Of a stretch of DNA of 64,000 nt, positions 39,654-47,666 are shown in pieces; positions within the stretch are counted from its first letter, which is position 1; each line of letters opens with the position of its first letter. The DNA is taken from positions 310,001 through 374,000 of the forward strand of contig JAFZBN010000015.1 of assembly GCA_017561715.1 (NCBI GenBank). Direction: 5' to 3'. A model generated the notes under the pieces. The model was not told where the DNA came from. It saw only the letters and a program-made list of their open reading frames with translations, and searched no databases. A program made the translations under genes and the position numbers. This DNA is from Clostridiales bacterium. GTDB lineage: Bacteria > Bacillota > Clostridia > Saccharofermentanales > Saccharofermentanaceae.

Positions 39654-40806
39654 TGTCACGCACCTCGCTTTCCTTCTTTACGGCTTTTCCGAGACGAGCC
39701 GCGTCCGGATCGTTCTTCATGTCCAAATTCGCCTGCAGGATCGAAGTGAACTTCTCGAAAAGATAGCAGCTGTCCTGCGGACCCGGCGCGCTCTCCGGGT
39801 GGTACTGTACGGAGAACACCTTGTCTTCGACACACTCGACACCCTCGATCGTATTGTCGAGAAGATTGATATGTGTGGCCGTAAGTTTCGTGCCCGAAAG
39901 GCTCTCGAGATCGACCGCGTAACTGTGGTTCTGGGATGTGATCTCGATCTTACCGGTCGCAAGATTCTTGACCGGGTGGTTACCGCCACGGTGACCGAAC
40001 TTGAGCTTATATGTCTTTGCGCCGTAGGCAAGGGAGATCATCTGGTGGCCAAGACAGATACCGAAGATCGGGAACTTGCCGGCAAGTGCTTTTACCGTGG
40101 AAATAACGGGAGTAACGTCCTCCGGATCGCCCGGGCCGTTAGACAGGAAAATACCGTCCGGCTTCATGAATTCGATCTCCTCGGGAGTCGTATCATAAGG
40201 CACGACGGTAACGTTGCAGCCGTACGAATTCAGCTTGCGGATGATATTGAGTTTGATGCCGCAGTCAATGGCGACTACGTTGAACTTCGGGTTCGGGGTT
40301 CTTGAGTACCAGCGCTTCTTGCAGGAAACTCGGGAAACCTGATCGTGCGGGACCGGAGTGACCGTGATCTTCGCAAGAGCGACCTCGGTCGGCGTATCGA
40401 TCGATGTCATGATCACGCGGCGGGAGCCCAGGTCTCGGATACTTCTTGTGATCTCTCGGGTGTCGACGCCGTAGATGCCGGGGATGTCGTTTTCCTCCAT
40501 CTCCTCGGAAAGCGTCTTGGTATAGCGGAAGTTACTCGGCATGTCGTTGTAGTCACCTACGATCAGACCGCCGATGCTCGGATTCTTGGTCTCGAAGTCA
40601 TCGTCCGTGATGCCGTAGTTGCCGATAAGAGGATATGTCATAACGACCATCTGGTCGGTGTAAGAGGGGTCGGAGAGGATCTCCTGGTAGCCCACCATCG
40701 AAGTATTGAAAACGATCTCACACACTCTTTCGGTGTTCGACCCGAAACCGTAGCCTTCGTAAAAGCTTCCGTCCTCGAGAACGATCTTCCGGTCTTTCTT
40801 TCTCAT
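39646..40806 (-). CDS. carA: Carbamoyl-phosphate synthase small subunit
   Basis: 386 residues, slightly longer than the usual 360-380 because of a charged C-terminal tail. It hydrolyses glutamine and channels ammonia to CarB. The N-terminal domain has the family motif [27 protein letters not shown]; the C-terminal class I glutaminase has [10 protein letters not shown] (nucleophile Cys) and [12 protein letters not shown]. The ribosome binding site is GGAGGGCG. A perfect-consensus promoter and a leader hairpin precede it. Confidence 0.97.
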   Translation of the reverse strand: MRKKDRKIVLEDGSFYEGYGFGSNTERVCEIVFNTSMVGYQEILSDPSYTDQMVVMTYPLIGNYGITDDDFETKNPSIGGLIVGDYNDMPSNFRYTKTLSEEMEENDIPGIYGVDTREITRSIRDLGSRRVIMTSIDTPTEVALAKITVTPVPHDQVSRVSCKKRWYSRTPNPKFNVVAIDCGIKLNIIRKLNSYGCNVTVVPYDTTPEEIEFMKPDGIFLSNGPGDPEDVTPVISTVKALAGKFPIFGICLGHQMISLAYGAKTYKLKFGHRGGNHPVKNLATGKIEITSQNHSYAVDLESLSGTKLTATHINLLDNTIEGVECVEDKVFSVQYHPESAPGPQDSCYLFEKFTSILQANLDMKNDPDAARLGKAVKKESEVRDNA

Positions 40807-40824
40807 AACGCCCTCCGCATCTTA

Positions 40825-40877
40825 AAGAAAAAAGACGTCCCCTACATGCTCCGAATCAAGCATATGCGAACGTCTTT
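40825..40877 (-). terminator. Attenuator-like terminator in the carAB leader
   Basis: On the minus strand AAAGACGT pairs with ACGTCTTT (arms 40870-40877 and 40831-40838), with an inner GCATATGC / GCATGT stem, and is followed by TTTTTTCTTT. It lies about 20 bases before the carA ribosome binding site and about 45 bases after the transcription start, so it should terminate unless read-through is triggered, probably by pyrimidine or arginine status. Confidence 0.7.
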
Positions 40878-40921
40878 GTCCCTATATTCTTTATACGTTG
40901 TAAATCCCATAGCATTTTCAT
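40856..40921 (-). CDS. Possible leaderless 21-codon carAB leader peptide
   Basis: An ATG two to three bases from the predicted transcription start opens a 21-residue frame (MKMLWDLQRIKNIG, then TKTFAYA) ending at TGA 40856-40858, in the loop of the attenuator hairpin. No ribosome binding site can precede it, so translation would have to be leaderless. A ribosome on this frame would disrupt the 5' arm of the terminator. The peptide is not rich in Arg codons. This is a suggestion, not a firm gene. Confidence 0.3.
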   Translation of the reverse strand: MKMLWDLQRIKNIGTKTFAYA

Positions 40922-40929
40922 TTACGGGA

Positions 40930-40958
40930 ATTATAGTAATCTAATCATTCCCTGTCAA
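40930..40958 (-). promoter_or_regulatory. carAB promoter, perfect consensus
   Basis: Minus strand TTGACA (40953-40958), exactly 17 bases, TATAAT (40930-40935). Transcription should start near 40923, giving a leader of about 117 bases that contains the attenuator hairpin. Confidence 0.85.
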
Positions 40959-40989
40959 TGCATGAAATGGAGATTTCTTTATCGTTTTT

Positions 40990-41802
40990 TCACGAAATGG
41001 ACTCGAGGTGCCCATAGATCGTTTTCCACATCTCCTCGAAAAGCTCCGCGTCGGGATCATCAATGGAGTATTCTGAGTCCCCGTACTCGAGGCAGCGGAT
41101 GCGTTTTCCGTCCTCGGTCCAGTAGTATACGGCTGTTTGACCTGAATCATACGCGACATGCTTCTTTGTGACCTCCGCGTCGGGATCGATCGCATCTGCC
41201 AGAAGCTTCAGTTTGGAAAGATAATCATCCTCCACCTTTATCGTAGTTTCTTCGTTTCCCAGGTCCTCCAGATTTGCCAGAAGGATCAAAAGATACCCCT
41301 CGTCGATCTTGCCGGACACTTCACGGAATTCGTTTTTGATCAGATAGAGACTGCCATCTTCAAGTATCGCCATGATCTCGCTCTGGCGCCCCCACGCGTA
41401 GTTATTATATTCCTGCGTGAAAAGCACTCGTCCGTGACCTTCGACCGTCGGGACCGACACAGTGGCCGGTTCCTCAGAAACTACTTGCGTCGGTTCTTCT
41501 TCATCAGCAGATGATTCTTCCGTCGGTTCTATCTCATCCTCTTCTCCCATTGGCTCCGACACCCAGATCTGCGTATCGGAGATCTCATTTTCCGACTGCG
41601 CGTCACCGTTGTCTTCGGAAACGATCTCCTGCTCTTTGTCGCCAATGGTTTCGGCAGTTGATTCCGTTGCCTGGCTGCTGCCGCTTGTTACGTTTTCCTT
41701 CGTCTCGTCCGATTTAGTGCAGGCAGATGCCATCGACATGATCAGCGCGACCGCGGTCAGGATGCCTGCCGCTTTAGAACTTAGTTTCTTCCCTTGTTTC
41801 AT
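40990..41802 (-). CDS. Hypothetical lipoprotein
   Basis: 270 residues, not recognised. A signal peptide ends at MASAC, a slightly atypical lipobox, giving lipidation near Cys28. A long Ser/Thr/Glu-rich tether (about 30-105) precedes a C-terminal domain (about 110-270) of alternating strands and helices with VLFTQEYNNYAWG and YDSGQTAVYYWTEDGKRIR. It has a GGGGAGG ribosome binding site. It sits alone between carA and the peroxidase-like gene, on the same strand. The domain may be a small-molecule or protein sensor, but nothing supports a function. Confidence 0.7.
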   Translation of the reverse strand: MKQGKKLSSKAAGILTAVALIMSMASACTKSDETKENVTSGSSQATESTAETIGDKEQEIVSEDNGDAQSENEISDTQIWVSEPMGEEDEIEPTEESSADEEEPTQVVSEEPATVSVPTVEGHGRVLFTQEYNNYAWGRQSEIMAILEDGSLYLIKNEFREVSGKIDEGYLLILLANLEDLGNEETTIKVEDDYLSKLKLLADAIDPDAEVTKKHVAYDSGQTAVYYWTEDGKRIRCLEYGDSEYSIDDPDAELFEEMWKTIYGHLESIS

Positions 41803-41900
41803 GAGGTCTTCCTCCCCGGATATATCCGAAATCAGGCATAGTTCTCCCTTGCCCTCTACAGATATAACGATTCAACTTCGGGTTTTGTTGCAGAAAAAGA

Positions 41901-41936
41901 AAAAACCTGTTCCCGGATTTCCGAAAACAGGTTTTT
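41901..41936 (-). terminator. Terminator after the CMD-family gene
   Basis: AAAACCTGTT / AACAGGTTTT with a 14-base loop and poly-T on both outer sides (41901-41936), 33 bases after the stop at 41969. Confidence 0.8.
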
Positions 41937-41968
41937 CCTACCGATTATTATTCGAGGATCAAGACTGA

Positions 41969-42529
41969 TCAGTTATTTTTCAAAGCATTTCTCCATGTGG
42001 CCGGCTTAAACTCACCGAGGATCGGGAGAAGTCTCTGGTCAACATCGATCTTCAGAACGGAGTTGAAGTTGTTGGTCGCGATCATCTGGCCTGCGAAGCC
42101 TACGATTACGACGATCTCAACATCGTTGAAGAACTTTCTCAAGCGGTCGAAGATCTCATCGGATACGGATGTCGGATCCTTTACGATCGCCTGACCCAAA
42201 TCGAAAAGCACCTGTTCCTTTTCATCATATACGAGGTTATGCGGATCAAGTCCCAGGCCCTTTACGTCACTGATGAAAAACAGCGAGCAGAGCTGGCAGG
42301 AGTTCGTTGTGGAGATCGCGTGTGCGTAAAGGACGGCGTCCTTTTCTCCGATGACTTCTACCAGACGGTTCCAGGATGTGTACCATCCCATGAAAGCATC
42401 GTAGGTAGCTGCGTCGTTAAGAAGACCTTTCTTCATGTTCGTGACGGCGTTTCTGCCTGCCAGTTCGTCATAGCGCTCTTTCTCTGCGCCCTTTACTTCG
42501 TTCTGTTCTACCAATTTGATTCTAGCCAT
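41969..42529 (-). CDS. Carboxymuconolactone decarboxylase / AhpD-like protein
   Basis: 186 residues. The redox-active CxxC lies in TTNSCQLCSLFF (about residues 75-82), in the helical setting typical of AhpD-like alkylhydroperoxidase relatives. Such proteins are small cytosolic oligomers that reduce peroxides or act on lactones. It has an AAGGAGAA ribosome binding site and lies downstream of the Fe-alcohol dehydrogenase on the same strand, after an A/C-rich mRNA segment. A role in handling peroxides or aldehydes is an inference. Confidence 0.8.
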   Translation of the reverse strand: MARIKLVEQNEVKGAEKERYDELAGRNAVTNMKKGLLNDAATYDAFMGWYTSWNRLVEVIGEKDAVLYAHAISTTNSCQLCSLFFISDVKGLGLDPHNLVYDEKEQVLFDLGQAIVKDPTSVSDEIFDRLRKFFNDVEIVVIVGFAGQMIATNNFNSVLKIDVDQRLLPILGEFKPATWRNALKNN

Positions 42530-42613
42530 TTTTCTATTCTCCTTCAGTGTTGTGGATTTTGTTTGTGTTGTGTTTTGTTGCCCAAACGGTGCTTTTCGCG
42601 CCGAATCGGGACT

Positions 42614-43774
42614 TTATTCTGCCAGTTCCAGGACTGCCTTGAACCGGTCTTTATCTAATGCGATATAGTGACCGACGGGACCGTTTCTTGTGGCCCGCTG
42701 CGCCATGACGTCGAAGTCCTCCTTTCCGATTCCGAGTTCTGTAAGTGTTGTTCGAAGCCCGAGTTTTTTGAAGAAAGACTTCAGGATCTCGGAGAGTTTT
42801 TCCGCACGCTCTTCTTCGCTGTAGTTATAGGCGTCGACGCCGAACACACGGCTGGCAAGAAGTGCGGATCTCCACGGTTTTTCTTTGGCGACATACTTCG
42901 TCCAGGCGACGAATACGACCGCCATGCCTTCACCATGGGCGATGTTGTACTGTGCCGAGAGTTCGTGTTCGATCCTGTGGGAGCCCCAGTCGGCACGTCT
43001 TCCCGCGTCAAGGAAGTTGTTGTGCGCCACACTTGCGAGCCACTGGATCTCGCCTCTCGCGTTAATGTCTTTCGGATCCTTCAGAAGCTTGTCCGCGTTG
43101 ACCAGAAGTGCGCGGATCGCGCCTTCGATAAGATAGTCCGTAACATCGGAGTTCTTCTCGTCGGAGAAATATCTCTCCAGAAGATGTGCCAGGACATCAG
43201 CCACACCGATAAATGTCGGATAGGAAGGAAGTCCTGCCGTGAACCTCGGGTTCATGATGGCAAACTTCGGAATGATCCGGTCATCCTCGAATCCCAGCTT
43301 CCATTCTCCGGAAGAAAGGATCGCGGCATTGGAAGTTTCGGAACCGCTGGAAGCGGTCGTTGCGATGACGCCGATCGGAAGGACCTTTTCCGGGACGACA
43401 CCCTTTTCGAAGAAATCCCACGGATCACCTTCGTACGGGATACCGATCGCCGTGGCCTTGGCGGTGTCGATGGCGCTTCCGCCACCGACCGCCAAAACAA
43501 AATCCACGTCATCTTTCTTTCCCTGAAGCACAAGCTTTCTCACCAGGTCGATGCTCGGGTTCGGTACTACTTCCCCGTTCTCGGAAAACTTGATGCCAAG
43601 TTCTTTTACCGCGTCGGTAATGACCTGATAGATACCTAAGTCCTTGATGAAATCACCGCTGTAGACCAGTAAAAGCGAGGTAACTCCATGTGCAGAGAGA
43701 AGGTCTTTCAGTTTCTTTTCAGAATCTTCTCCGAACACGATCTTTGCCGGATTGTAGTATTCAAAACCAATCAT
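42614..43774 (-). CDS. Iron-containing alcohol dehydrogenase (butanol dehydrogenase-like)
   Basis: 386 residues. The NAD(P)-binding loop AVGGGSAIDTAKA, the TTASSGSETSNAAI motif, and the metal ligands in VADVLAHLLE (Asp, His) and HRIEHELSAQYNIAHGEGMAVV (His) match the YqhD/BdhA branch of group III alcohol dehydrogenases, which reduce aldehydes with NAD(P)H. It lies 33 bases after metQ with a GGAGGAG ribosome binding site, so it may be read from the cysteine-controlled metQ promoter. Why an aldehyde reductase should follow metQ is unclear. Confidence 0.9.
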   Translation of the reverse strand: MIGFEYYNPAKIVFGEDSEKKLKDLLSAHGVTSLLLVYSGDFIKDLGIYQVITDAVKELGIKFSENGEVVPNPSIDLVRKLVLQGKKDDVDFVLAVGGGSAIDTAKATAIGIPYEGDPWDFFEKGVVPEKVLPIGVIATTASSGSETSNAAILSSGEWKLGFEDDRIIPKFAIMNPRFTAGLPSYPTFIGVADVLAHLLERYFSDEKNSDVTDYLIEGAIRALLVNADKLLKDPKDINARGEIQWLASVAHNNFLDAGRRADWGSHRIEHELSAQYNIAHGEGMAVVFVAWTKYVAKEKPWRSALLASRVFGVDAYNYSEEERAEKLSEILKSFFKKLGLRTTLTELGIGKEDFDVMAQRATRNGPVGHYIALDKDRFKAVLELAE

Positions 43775-43807
43775 CTTTAAACTCCTCCGGTGAGTATTTT
43801 GTGCTTA

Positions 43808-44638
43808 TCAGTGAAGCGGTACGACTGCGCCGTCGTAGGTCTCTTCGATGTACTTCTTGACTTCCGGTCCTTCGAGAACTTCGACAAGGGTCTTAAGCGC
43901 TTCATCATTTTGCTTAGCCGGTGAAGTAGCAATGATGTTTCCGTATGTCTGTGCTGCAAGACCGTCATTCTTCTCGACTGCCAGAGCGCCGCTTACATGA
44001 AGTCCGCCCTCGATCGCGTAGTTACCGTTGATGACTGCGACATCTACATCAGGAAGAGCCGCTACCAGCTGTTCCGGAGCAAGCTCCTTGAACTCAACAT
44101 TCTTCGGGTTATCTACGATATCCTCGACAGTTGCGTTGATGCCTGCGTCTTCTTTAAGTGTGATGATGTCTTCCTGAGCCAGGAGCAGAAGCGCGCGGGC
44201 CTCGTTTGTAACGTTGTTCGGAACCGCGATCAGCGCGCCGTCCGGAAGATCCTTAAGATCCTTTGTTCTGCCGGCATAGATTCCGAATGGTTCGTAGTGG
44301 ATCGCGCCGATGGAAACAAGATCTGTTCCGTTCTCTTTGTTGTACTGCTCGAGGTAAGGAACGTGCTGGAAGTAGTTCGCGTCAAGGGATCCCTCGGTAA
44401 CGCCTGTGTTCGGTGTGATGGAATCTTCGAGTTTTACGATCTCGAGTGTGATGCCTTTTTCAGCGAGGATCGGCTTTGCGACTTCGAGGATCTCCGCATG
44501 AGGAGTGATGTTCGCGCCGACCTTGATGACGGTCTCCTTCTTTTCATCTGCTTTTGCCTTCTTCTTGCATCCTGCCGCGGATCCTAAGAGTGTGAGTGCC
44601 AGTGCTACGGTAATTACTTTTCTGAATGTGTTTTTCAT
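43808..44638 (-). CDS. metQ: Methionine ABC transporter substrate-binding lipoprotein
   Basis: 276 residues. Lipobox GSAAGC gives lipidated Cys24. The NlpA/MetQ fold is clear: IKVGANITPHAEILEVAKP, GSLDANYFQHVPYLEQYNKENG and IAVPNNVTNEARALLLL are conserved. It binds methionine (D or L) outside the cell and delivers it to MetNI. Unusually, it is not adjacent to metI in one unit: it has its own promoter (44973-45001), its own leader peptide and its own attenuator, 450 bases downstream of metI. Confidence 0.93.
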   Translation of the reverse strand: MKNTFRKVITVALALTLLGSAAGCKKKAKADEKKETVIKVGANITPHAEILEVAKPILAEKGITLEIVKLEDSITPNTGVTEGSLDANYFQHVPYLEQYNKENGTDLVSIGAIHYEPFGIYAGRTKDLKDLPDGALIAVPNNVTNEARALLLLAQEDIITLKEDAGINATVEDIVDNPKNVEFKELAPEQLVAALPDVDVAVINGNYAIEGGLHVSGALAVEKNDGLAAQTYGNIIATSPAKQNDEALKTLVEVLEGPEVKKYIEETYDGAVVPLH

Positions 44639-44667
44639 GATGTTGTTCTCCTTTTTTCTTTAAGAAA

Positions 44668-44735
44668 TGTGTTTTTGTTTTGGTGTGTTTTTGTTGTGTG
44701 TTTTTTGTTGTTTCTTTTTTTCTTTTCTTCGGTTT
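44668..44735 (-). other. A/C-rich untranslated segment upstream of metQ
   Basis: Between the attenuator and the AAGGAG ribosome binding site the mRNA is almost pure A and C (plus strand G/T only from about 44668 to 44712). Similar segments precede the mccB gene (48842-48880) and the CMD-family gene (42548-42580). Such unstructured RNA may help ribosome loading or serve as a Rho loading site; this is inference. Confidence 0.5.
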
Positions 44736-44754
44736 CTTTTTCCTTCCCCGGCAT

Positions 44755-44885
44755 AAAAAAACCGGGGGCTTTTTTCATTAAGCTCCCGGACAAGTGGCAA
44801 TCTTCAGTGAAGCGATCAACATCGCTCCCCGTCTCGGCGCAAGGACACACTTCCTAACGCGCCGTCCACATAACATGTCCGGGAG
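44755..44885 (-). promoter_or_regulatory. metQ attenuator: competing antiterminator and terminator helices
   Basis: Antiterminator P1 pairs CTCCCGGACA with TGTCCGGGAG (arms 44876-44885 and 44783-44792 on the minus strand). The terminator pairs CCGGGAGCTT with AAGCCCCCGG (44780-44789 with 44762-44771), followed by TTTTTTT. The two share the CCGGGAG segment, so they exclude each other. Between the P1 arms lie hairpins P2 (GGCGC / GCGCC) and P3 (AGCGAT / ATCGCT). The 5' arm of P1 lies inside the leader-peptide gene, so ribosome position decides the fold. Confidence 0.8.
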
Positions 44886-44941
44886 TTAAGCATTCGACAA
44901 CACATGCACATATCCATTTTTCTCGTTGTTGAAGTTTTCAT
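44816..44941 (-). CDS. Cysteine-rich leader peptide upstream of metQ
   Basis: A 41-codon frame from ATG 44941 to TGA 44816-44818, with AAAGGAGGC upstream. It reads MKTSTTRKMDMCMCCRML and on to the end RRDGERC. Cysteine codons lie at 12, 14, 15, 23 and 41. The peptide is the same length as the mccB leader peptide and shares MCCRM at exactly residues 13-17, then xSR at 19-21. The tandem UGU UGU codons lie just before the 5' arm of the antiterminator. Expected logic: scarcity of charged Cys-tRNA stalls the ribosome there and leaves the antiterminator free to form. Confidence 0.8.
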   Translation of the reverse strand: MKTSTTRKMDMCMCCRMLNSRTCYVDGALGSVSLRRDGERC

Positions 44942-44972
44942 GTCTCGCGCCTCCTTTCGTTGCGATGTATGT

Positions 44973-45006
44973 ACTTTAACACTACTGACCTACTATGTCA
45001 ATAGGT
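44973..45006 (-). promoter_or_regulatory. metQ promoter with sulfur-block operator-like element
   Basis: Minus strand TTGACA (44996-45001), 17 bases, TAAAGT (44973-44978). The -35 box is embedded in the 19-bp element ACCTATTGACATAGTAGGT (44988-45006), identical to that of the mccB promoter and close to that of the iscS promoter. ACCTA and TAGGT form inverted ends, suggesting a dimeric repressor such as an Rrf2-family CymR/IscR-like protein. No such gene is in the window. Confidence 0.75.
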
Positions 45007-45031
45007 TTATTGAAACTTTTTTCAGATGTGT

Positions 45032-45058
45032 GAAAAGCACCTGTACCAGGTGCTTTTC
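45032..45058 (-). terminator. Inverted pair of the dispersed octamer after metI
   Basis: GAAAAGCACCTG (45032-45043), TAC, CAGGTGCTTTTC (45047-45058): a perfect 12-bp inverted repeat made of two octamer copies facing each other, 33 bases after the metI stop. The stem GCACCTG / CAGGTGC is followed by TTTT in both directions, so it can act as an intrinsic terminator. Uptake-sequence pairs in Haemophilus and Neisseria are used in the same way. Confidence 0.6.
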
Positions 45059-45090
45059 GAGTATCTTTACGTATATCCAGATTTCTTTTT

Positions 45091-45744
45091 TCAGGATTTT
45101 CTTTTCTTCTTGGCAAGGATAATGCCGATCTCCTGGATGATCATGACCATGATGATCAGAAGGATGACTGTCGTCCAGAGGACATCTTTCTGATATCTAT
45201 AGTAACCATACTGAAGCGCGATCGCTCCGAGTCCGCCGCCTCCGATGACACCTGCCATCGCCGAGTATCCGAGAACGGTCGCAACGTTGATGGCCCCGCC
45301 GTAAAGAAGTGACGGCATCGCTTCCGGAATGATGAAGTGAATGATCACATAAAGCGGTGACGCACCCATGGAGGTCGCCGCTTCGATGATTCCCGGCGGC
45401 ACTTCGGAAAGCGAGGACTCGACCATTCTCGCGACGATCGGGATCGCGCCGACCGTAAGCGGTACGATCGCCGCCTCGGTACCGATCGAAGATCCCGTCA
45501 CCATTCTCGTAAACGGAATAAGAAGTACCAGAAGGATCAGAAACGGAAGCGATCTCATGATGTTCACGAGCGTTCCGACGATCGCGTTGATGACGCGGTT
45601 CGAAAGGATCCTTCCCTTCGATGTCGCGTATAAGATCACGCCCAGCGGAAGTCCGATCAGATACGAATAAAGGGAAGCAAAAAATGTCATCTGCAGCGTT
45701 TCCAGAACACCGTTTCTGATGGCATCGATCATGTACTGACTCAT
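45091..45744 (-). CDS. metI: Methionine ABC transporter permease
   Basis: 217 residues with five membrane helices. The cytoplasmic coupling motif EAATSMGASPLYVIIHFIIPEAMPSL is that of MetI-type permeases. Partner of MetN (overlapping ATGA junction) and of MetQ. It is the last gene of the mccB-mccA-metN-metI operon and is followed by the octamer inverted pair. Confidence 0.93.
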   Translation of the reverse strand: MSQYMIDAIRNGVLETLQMTFFASLYSYLIGLPLGVILYATSKGRILSNRVINAIVGTLVNIMRSLPFLILLVLLIPFTRMVTGSSIGTEAAIVPLTVGAIPIVARMVESSLSEVPPGIIEAATSMGASPLYVIIHFIIPEAMPSLLYGGAINVATVLGYSAMAGVIGGGGLGAIALQYGYYRYQKDVLWTTVILLIIMVMIIQEIGIILAKKKRKS

Positions 45745-46748
45745 AGTGCTTTCACCTCCGATACGGACAAGCCGTTTTTCTTAAAGTAGTCGATGACGAT
45801 CTCCTGGTCCTTCTTTTCGGAAGGAAGCTCGATGATCATCTGGCCGTAGCCGATCCCACCGACGCTCTTGGTATTCGCGCTTAGGATATTGACGGTAAGT
45901 CCTGTCTCTTTTACGAGATTCGCGATAAAAGGTTCGCTGCTCGAAAGTCCGTCAAACGCGATTCGGATGAGCCTTCCGTCTTCGCTTGCCGCGTCAAAGG
46001 GATTACTCGGATAGACGAGTTTTTTCGCCGCCTTCGACTGCGGATCTCGGAAGACCTCAGTGACATCTCCGACTTCCACGAGATTCCCTTCGTCGATGAT
46101 CGCGACGCGGTTACAGATCTTCTCGACCACGCTCATTTCATGCGTGATGATGATGATCGTCAGTCCCCGCTCTTTGTTGATCTTCAGAAGAAGATCCAGG
46201 ATCTCGCCCGTGATCTTCGGATCGAGCGCGCTCGTCGCCTCATCGCAGAGAAGGACTTTCGGGTCCGAGGCCAATGCTCTCGCGATGGCGACTCTCTGCT
46301 TCTGGCCTCCGGAAAGGCGCGACGGATAAACGTTTTCCTTATCAAGAAGATCGACCGTCTCGAGCATCTTTCTCGCGATCTCTTTTCTCTCCTTTCGCTT
46401 CACACCCGCGATCCTAAGCGGCTGCTCAACGTTCTGTCTTACGGTCCTTTGAAGGACGAGGTTAAAGCTCTGAAAGATCATGGCGATCGATCTTCTCACC
46501 TTTCGAAGCTGCGATGCCTTAAGCTTTCCCAGCTCTTCCCCGTAGAAAAGCACTTTTCCCTCGGACACTTCTTCGAGTCGGTTCAGTGTTCGGACCAGTG
46601 TCGATTTTCCAGCGCCGCTCATGCCGATGATGCCGAAGATCTCGCCTTCTCTTATCTCCAAAGACACGTCCTTCAGCGCGAGGAAGTCCTTTCCTTCGTT
46701 TCTGTATGTCTTGGATACATTTTGTAGTTCAAATACGTTAGTGCTCAT
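45741..46748 (-). CDS. metN: Methionine ABC transporter ATP-binding protein
   Basis: 335 residues. Walker A GMSGAGKST, signature LSGGQKQR and Walker B VLLCDEATSALD are complete, and the C-terminal about 85 residues form the NIL regulatory domain that binds methionine in MetN proteins and inhibits transport. It overlaps mccA upstream and metI downstream by four bases each. It links methionine import to the mccAB genes in a single cysteine-controlled transcript. Confidence 0.95.
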   Translation of the reverse strand: MSTNVFELQNVSKTYRNEGKDFLALKDVSLEIREGEIFGIIGMSGAGKSTLVRTLNRLEEVSEGKVLFYGEELGKLKASQLRKVRRSIAMIFQSFNLVLQRTVRQNVEQPLRIAGVKRKERKEIARKMLETVDLLDKENVYPSRLSGGQKQRVAIARALASDPKVLLCDEATSALDPKITGEILDLLLKINKERGLTIIIITHEMSVVEKICNRVAIIDEGNLVEVGDVTEVFRDPQSKAAKKLVYPSNPFDAASEDGRLIRIAFDGLSSSEPFIANLVKETGLTVNILSANTKSVGGIGYGQMIIELPSEKKDQEIVIDYFKKNGLSVSEVKAL

Positions 46749-47656
46749 TCAAATAATCCTTTACTCAAGTATCGGTCGCCGCGGTCCGGGAATACGGTCA
46801 CGATGTTTCCTTTATCGATCTTCTCCTGGAGCTTCAGTGCCGCAGCGAGTGCCGCGCCGGACGAAGATCCGGCGAGGATGCCTTCCTTCAGGGCAAGTGC
46901 TTTTACCGTGGAAAAAGCTTCGTCATCGGTGACCTTGATGACATCGTCGACCAGGCGGATATCCATCGTGTCCGCGATGAAGTCGTTACCGATGCCTTCG
47001 ATGTCATAGTCGAAATGCTCGCCACCGCCGATGATGGAACCGTACGGGTCCGCAAGCACGCCGCGGATCTCGGGATTTTGCTCCTTAAGGTATCTCGTGA
47101 TCCCGGAAAAGGTTCCGCCGGAGCCCGCGCCGGCGACGAAGTAATCGATGCTTCCTTCAAGCTGTGAATAGATCTCCGGGCCGGTCGTTTCGTAGTGCGC
47201 TCTCGGGTTCGCGGGATTCTTGAACTGATTGAGAGAGACCGCGCCTTCGATCCCTGCGATGATCTTCTCAGCTTCTCTTTCCGCACCCAGCATGCCGTCG
47301 GCTCTCGGAGTATGAACGATCTCCGCGCCAAGCGCGCGCATGACCTGCTGCTTCTCGACGGAGAACTTCTCGGGGACAGTGAAGATAACTCGATATCCCT
47401 GATTGAGTGCTGCTACCGCGATGCCGATGCCTGTATTTCCCGCGGTCGCGTCAACGATCGTTCCGCCTTCTTTCAAGATGCCTCTTTCTCTGGCATCGTC
47501 GACCATGTATTTTCCGACTCTGTCCTTGACGCTTCCCGCCGGATTCATCAGTTCCAGCTTCGCGTAAAGGTGCACGTCCTTCTTCGTTTCAAACTGCTGA
47601 AGGCGCAGGACCGGTGTATTTCCGATAAGACTTCTGATATTCATGTGTACATCCAT
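46745..47656 (-). CDS. mccA: Cystathionine beta-synthase (MccA) / cysteine synthase family
   Basis: 303 residues from ATG 47656, with GTGAGGTGG upstream. The PLP lysine is K44 in NPAGSVKDR, with TAGNTG and GSGGT phosphate-binding loops. The sequence ADPYGSI and pairing with an adjacent gamma-lyase gene favour MccA, which joins O-acetylserine or serine with homocysteine to cystathionine, over plain CysK. CysK activity cannot be excluded. It lies directly after mccB and overlaps metN. Together MccA and MccB convert homocysteine to cysteine. Confidence 0.8.
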   Translation of the reverse strand: MDVHMNIRSLIGNTPVLRLQQFETKKDVHLYAKLELMNPAGSVKDRVGKYMVDDARERGILKEGGTIVDATAGNTGIGIAVAALNQGYRVIFTVPEKFSVEKQQVMRALGAEIVHTPRADGMLGAEREAEKIIAGIEGAVSLNQFKNPANPRAHYETTGPEIYSQLEGSIDYFVAGAGSGGTFSGITRYLKEQNPEIRGVLADPYGSIIGGGEHFDYDIEGIGNDFIADTMDIRLVDDVIKVTDDEAFSTVKALALKEGILAGSSSGAALAAALKLQEKIDKGNIVTVFPDRGDRYLSKGLFE

Positions 47657-47666
47657 TTTGACCACC

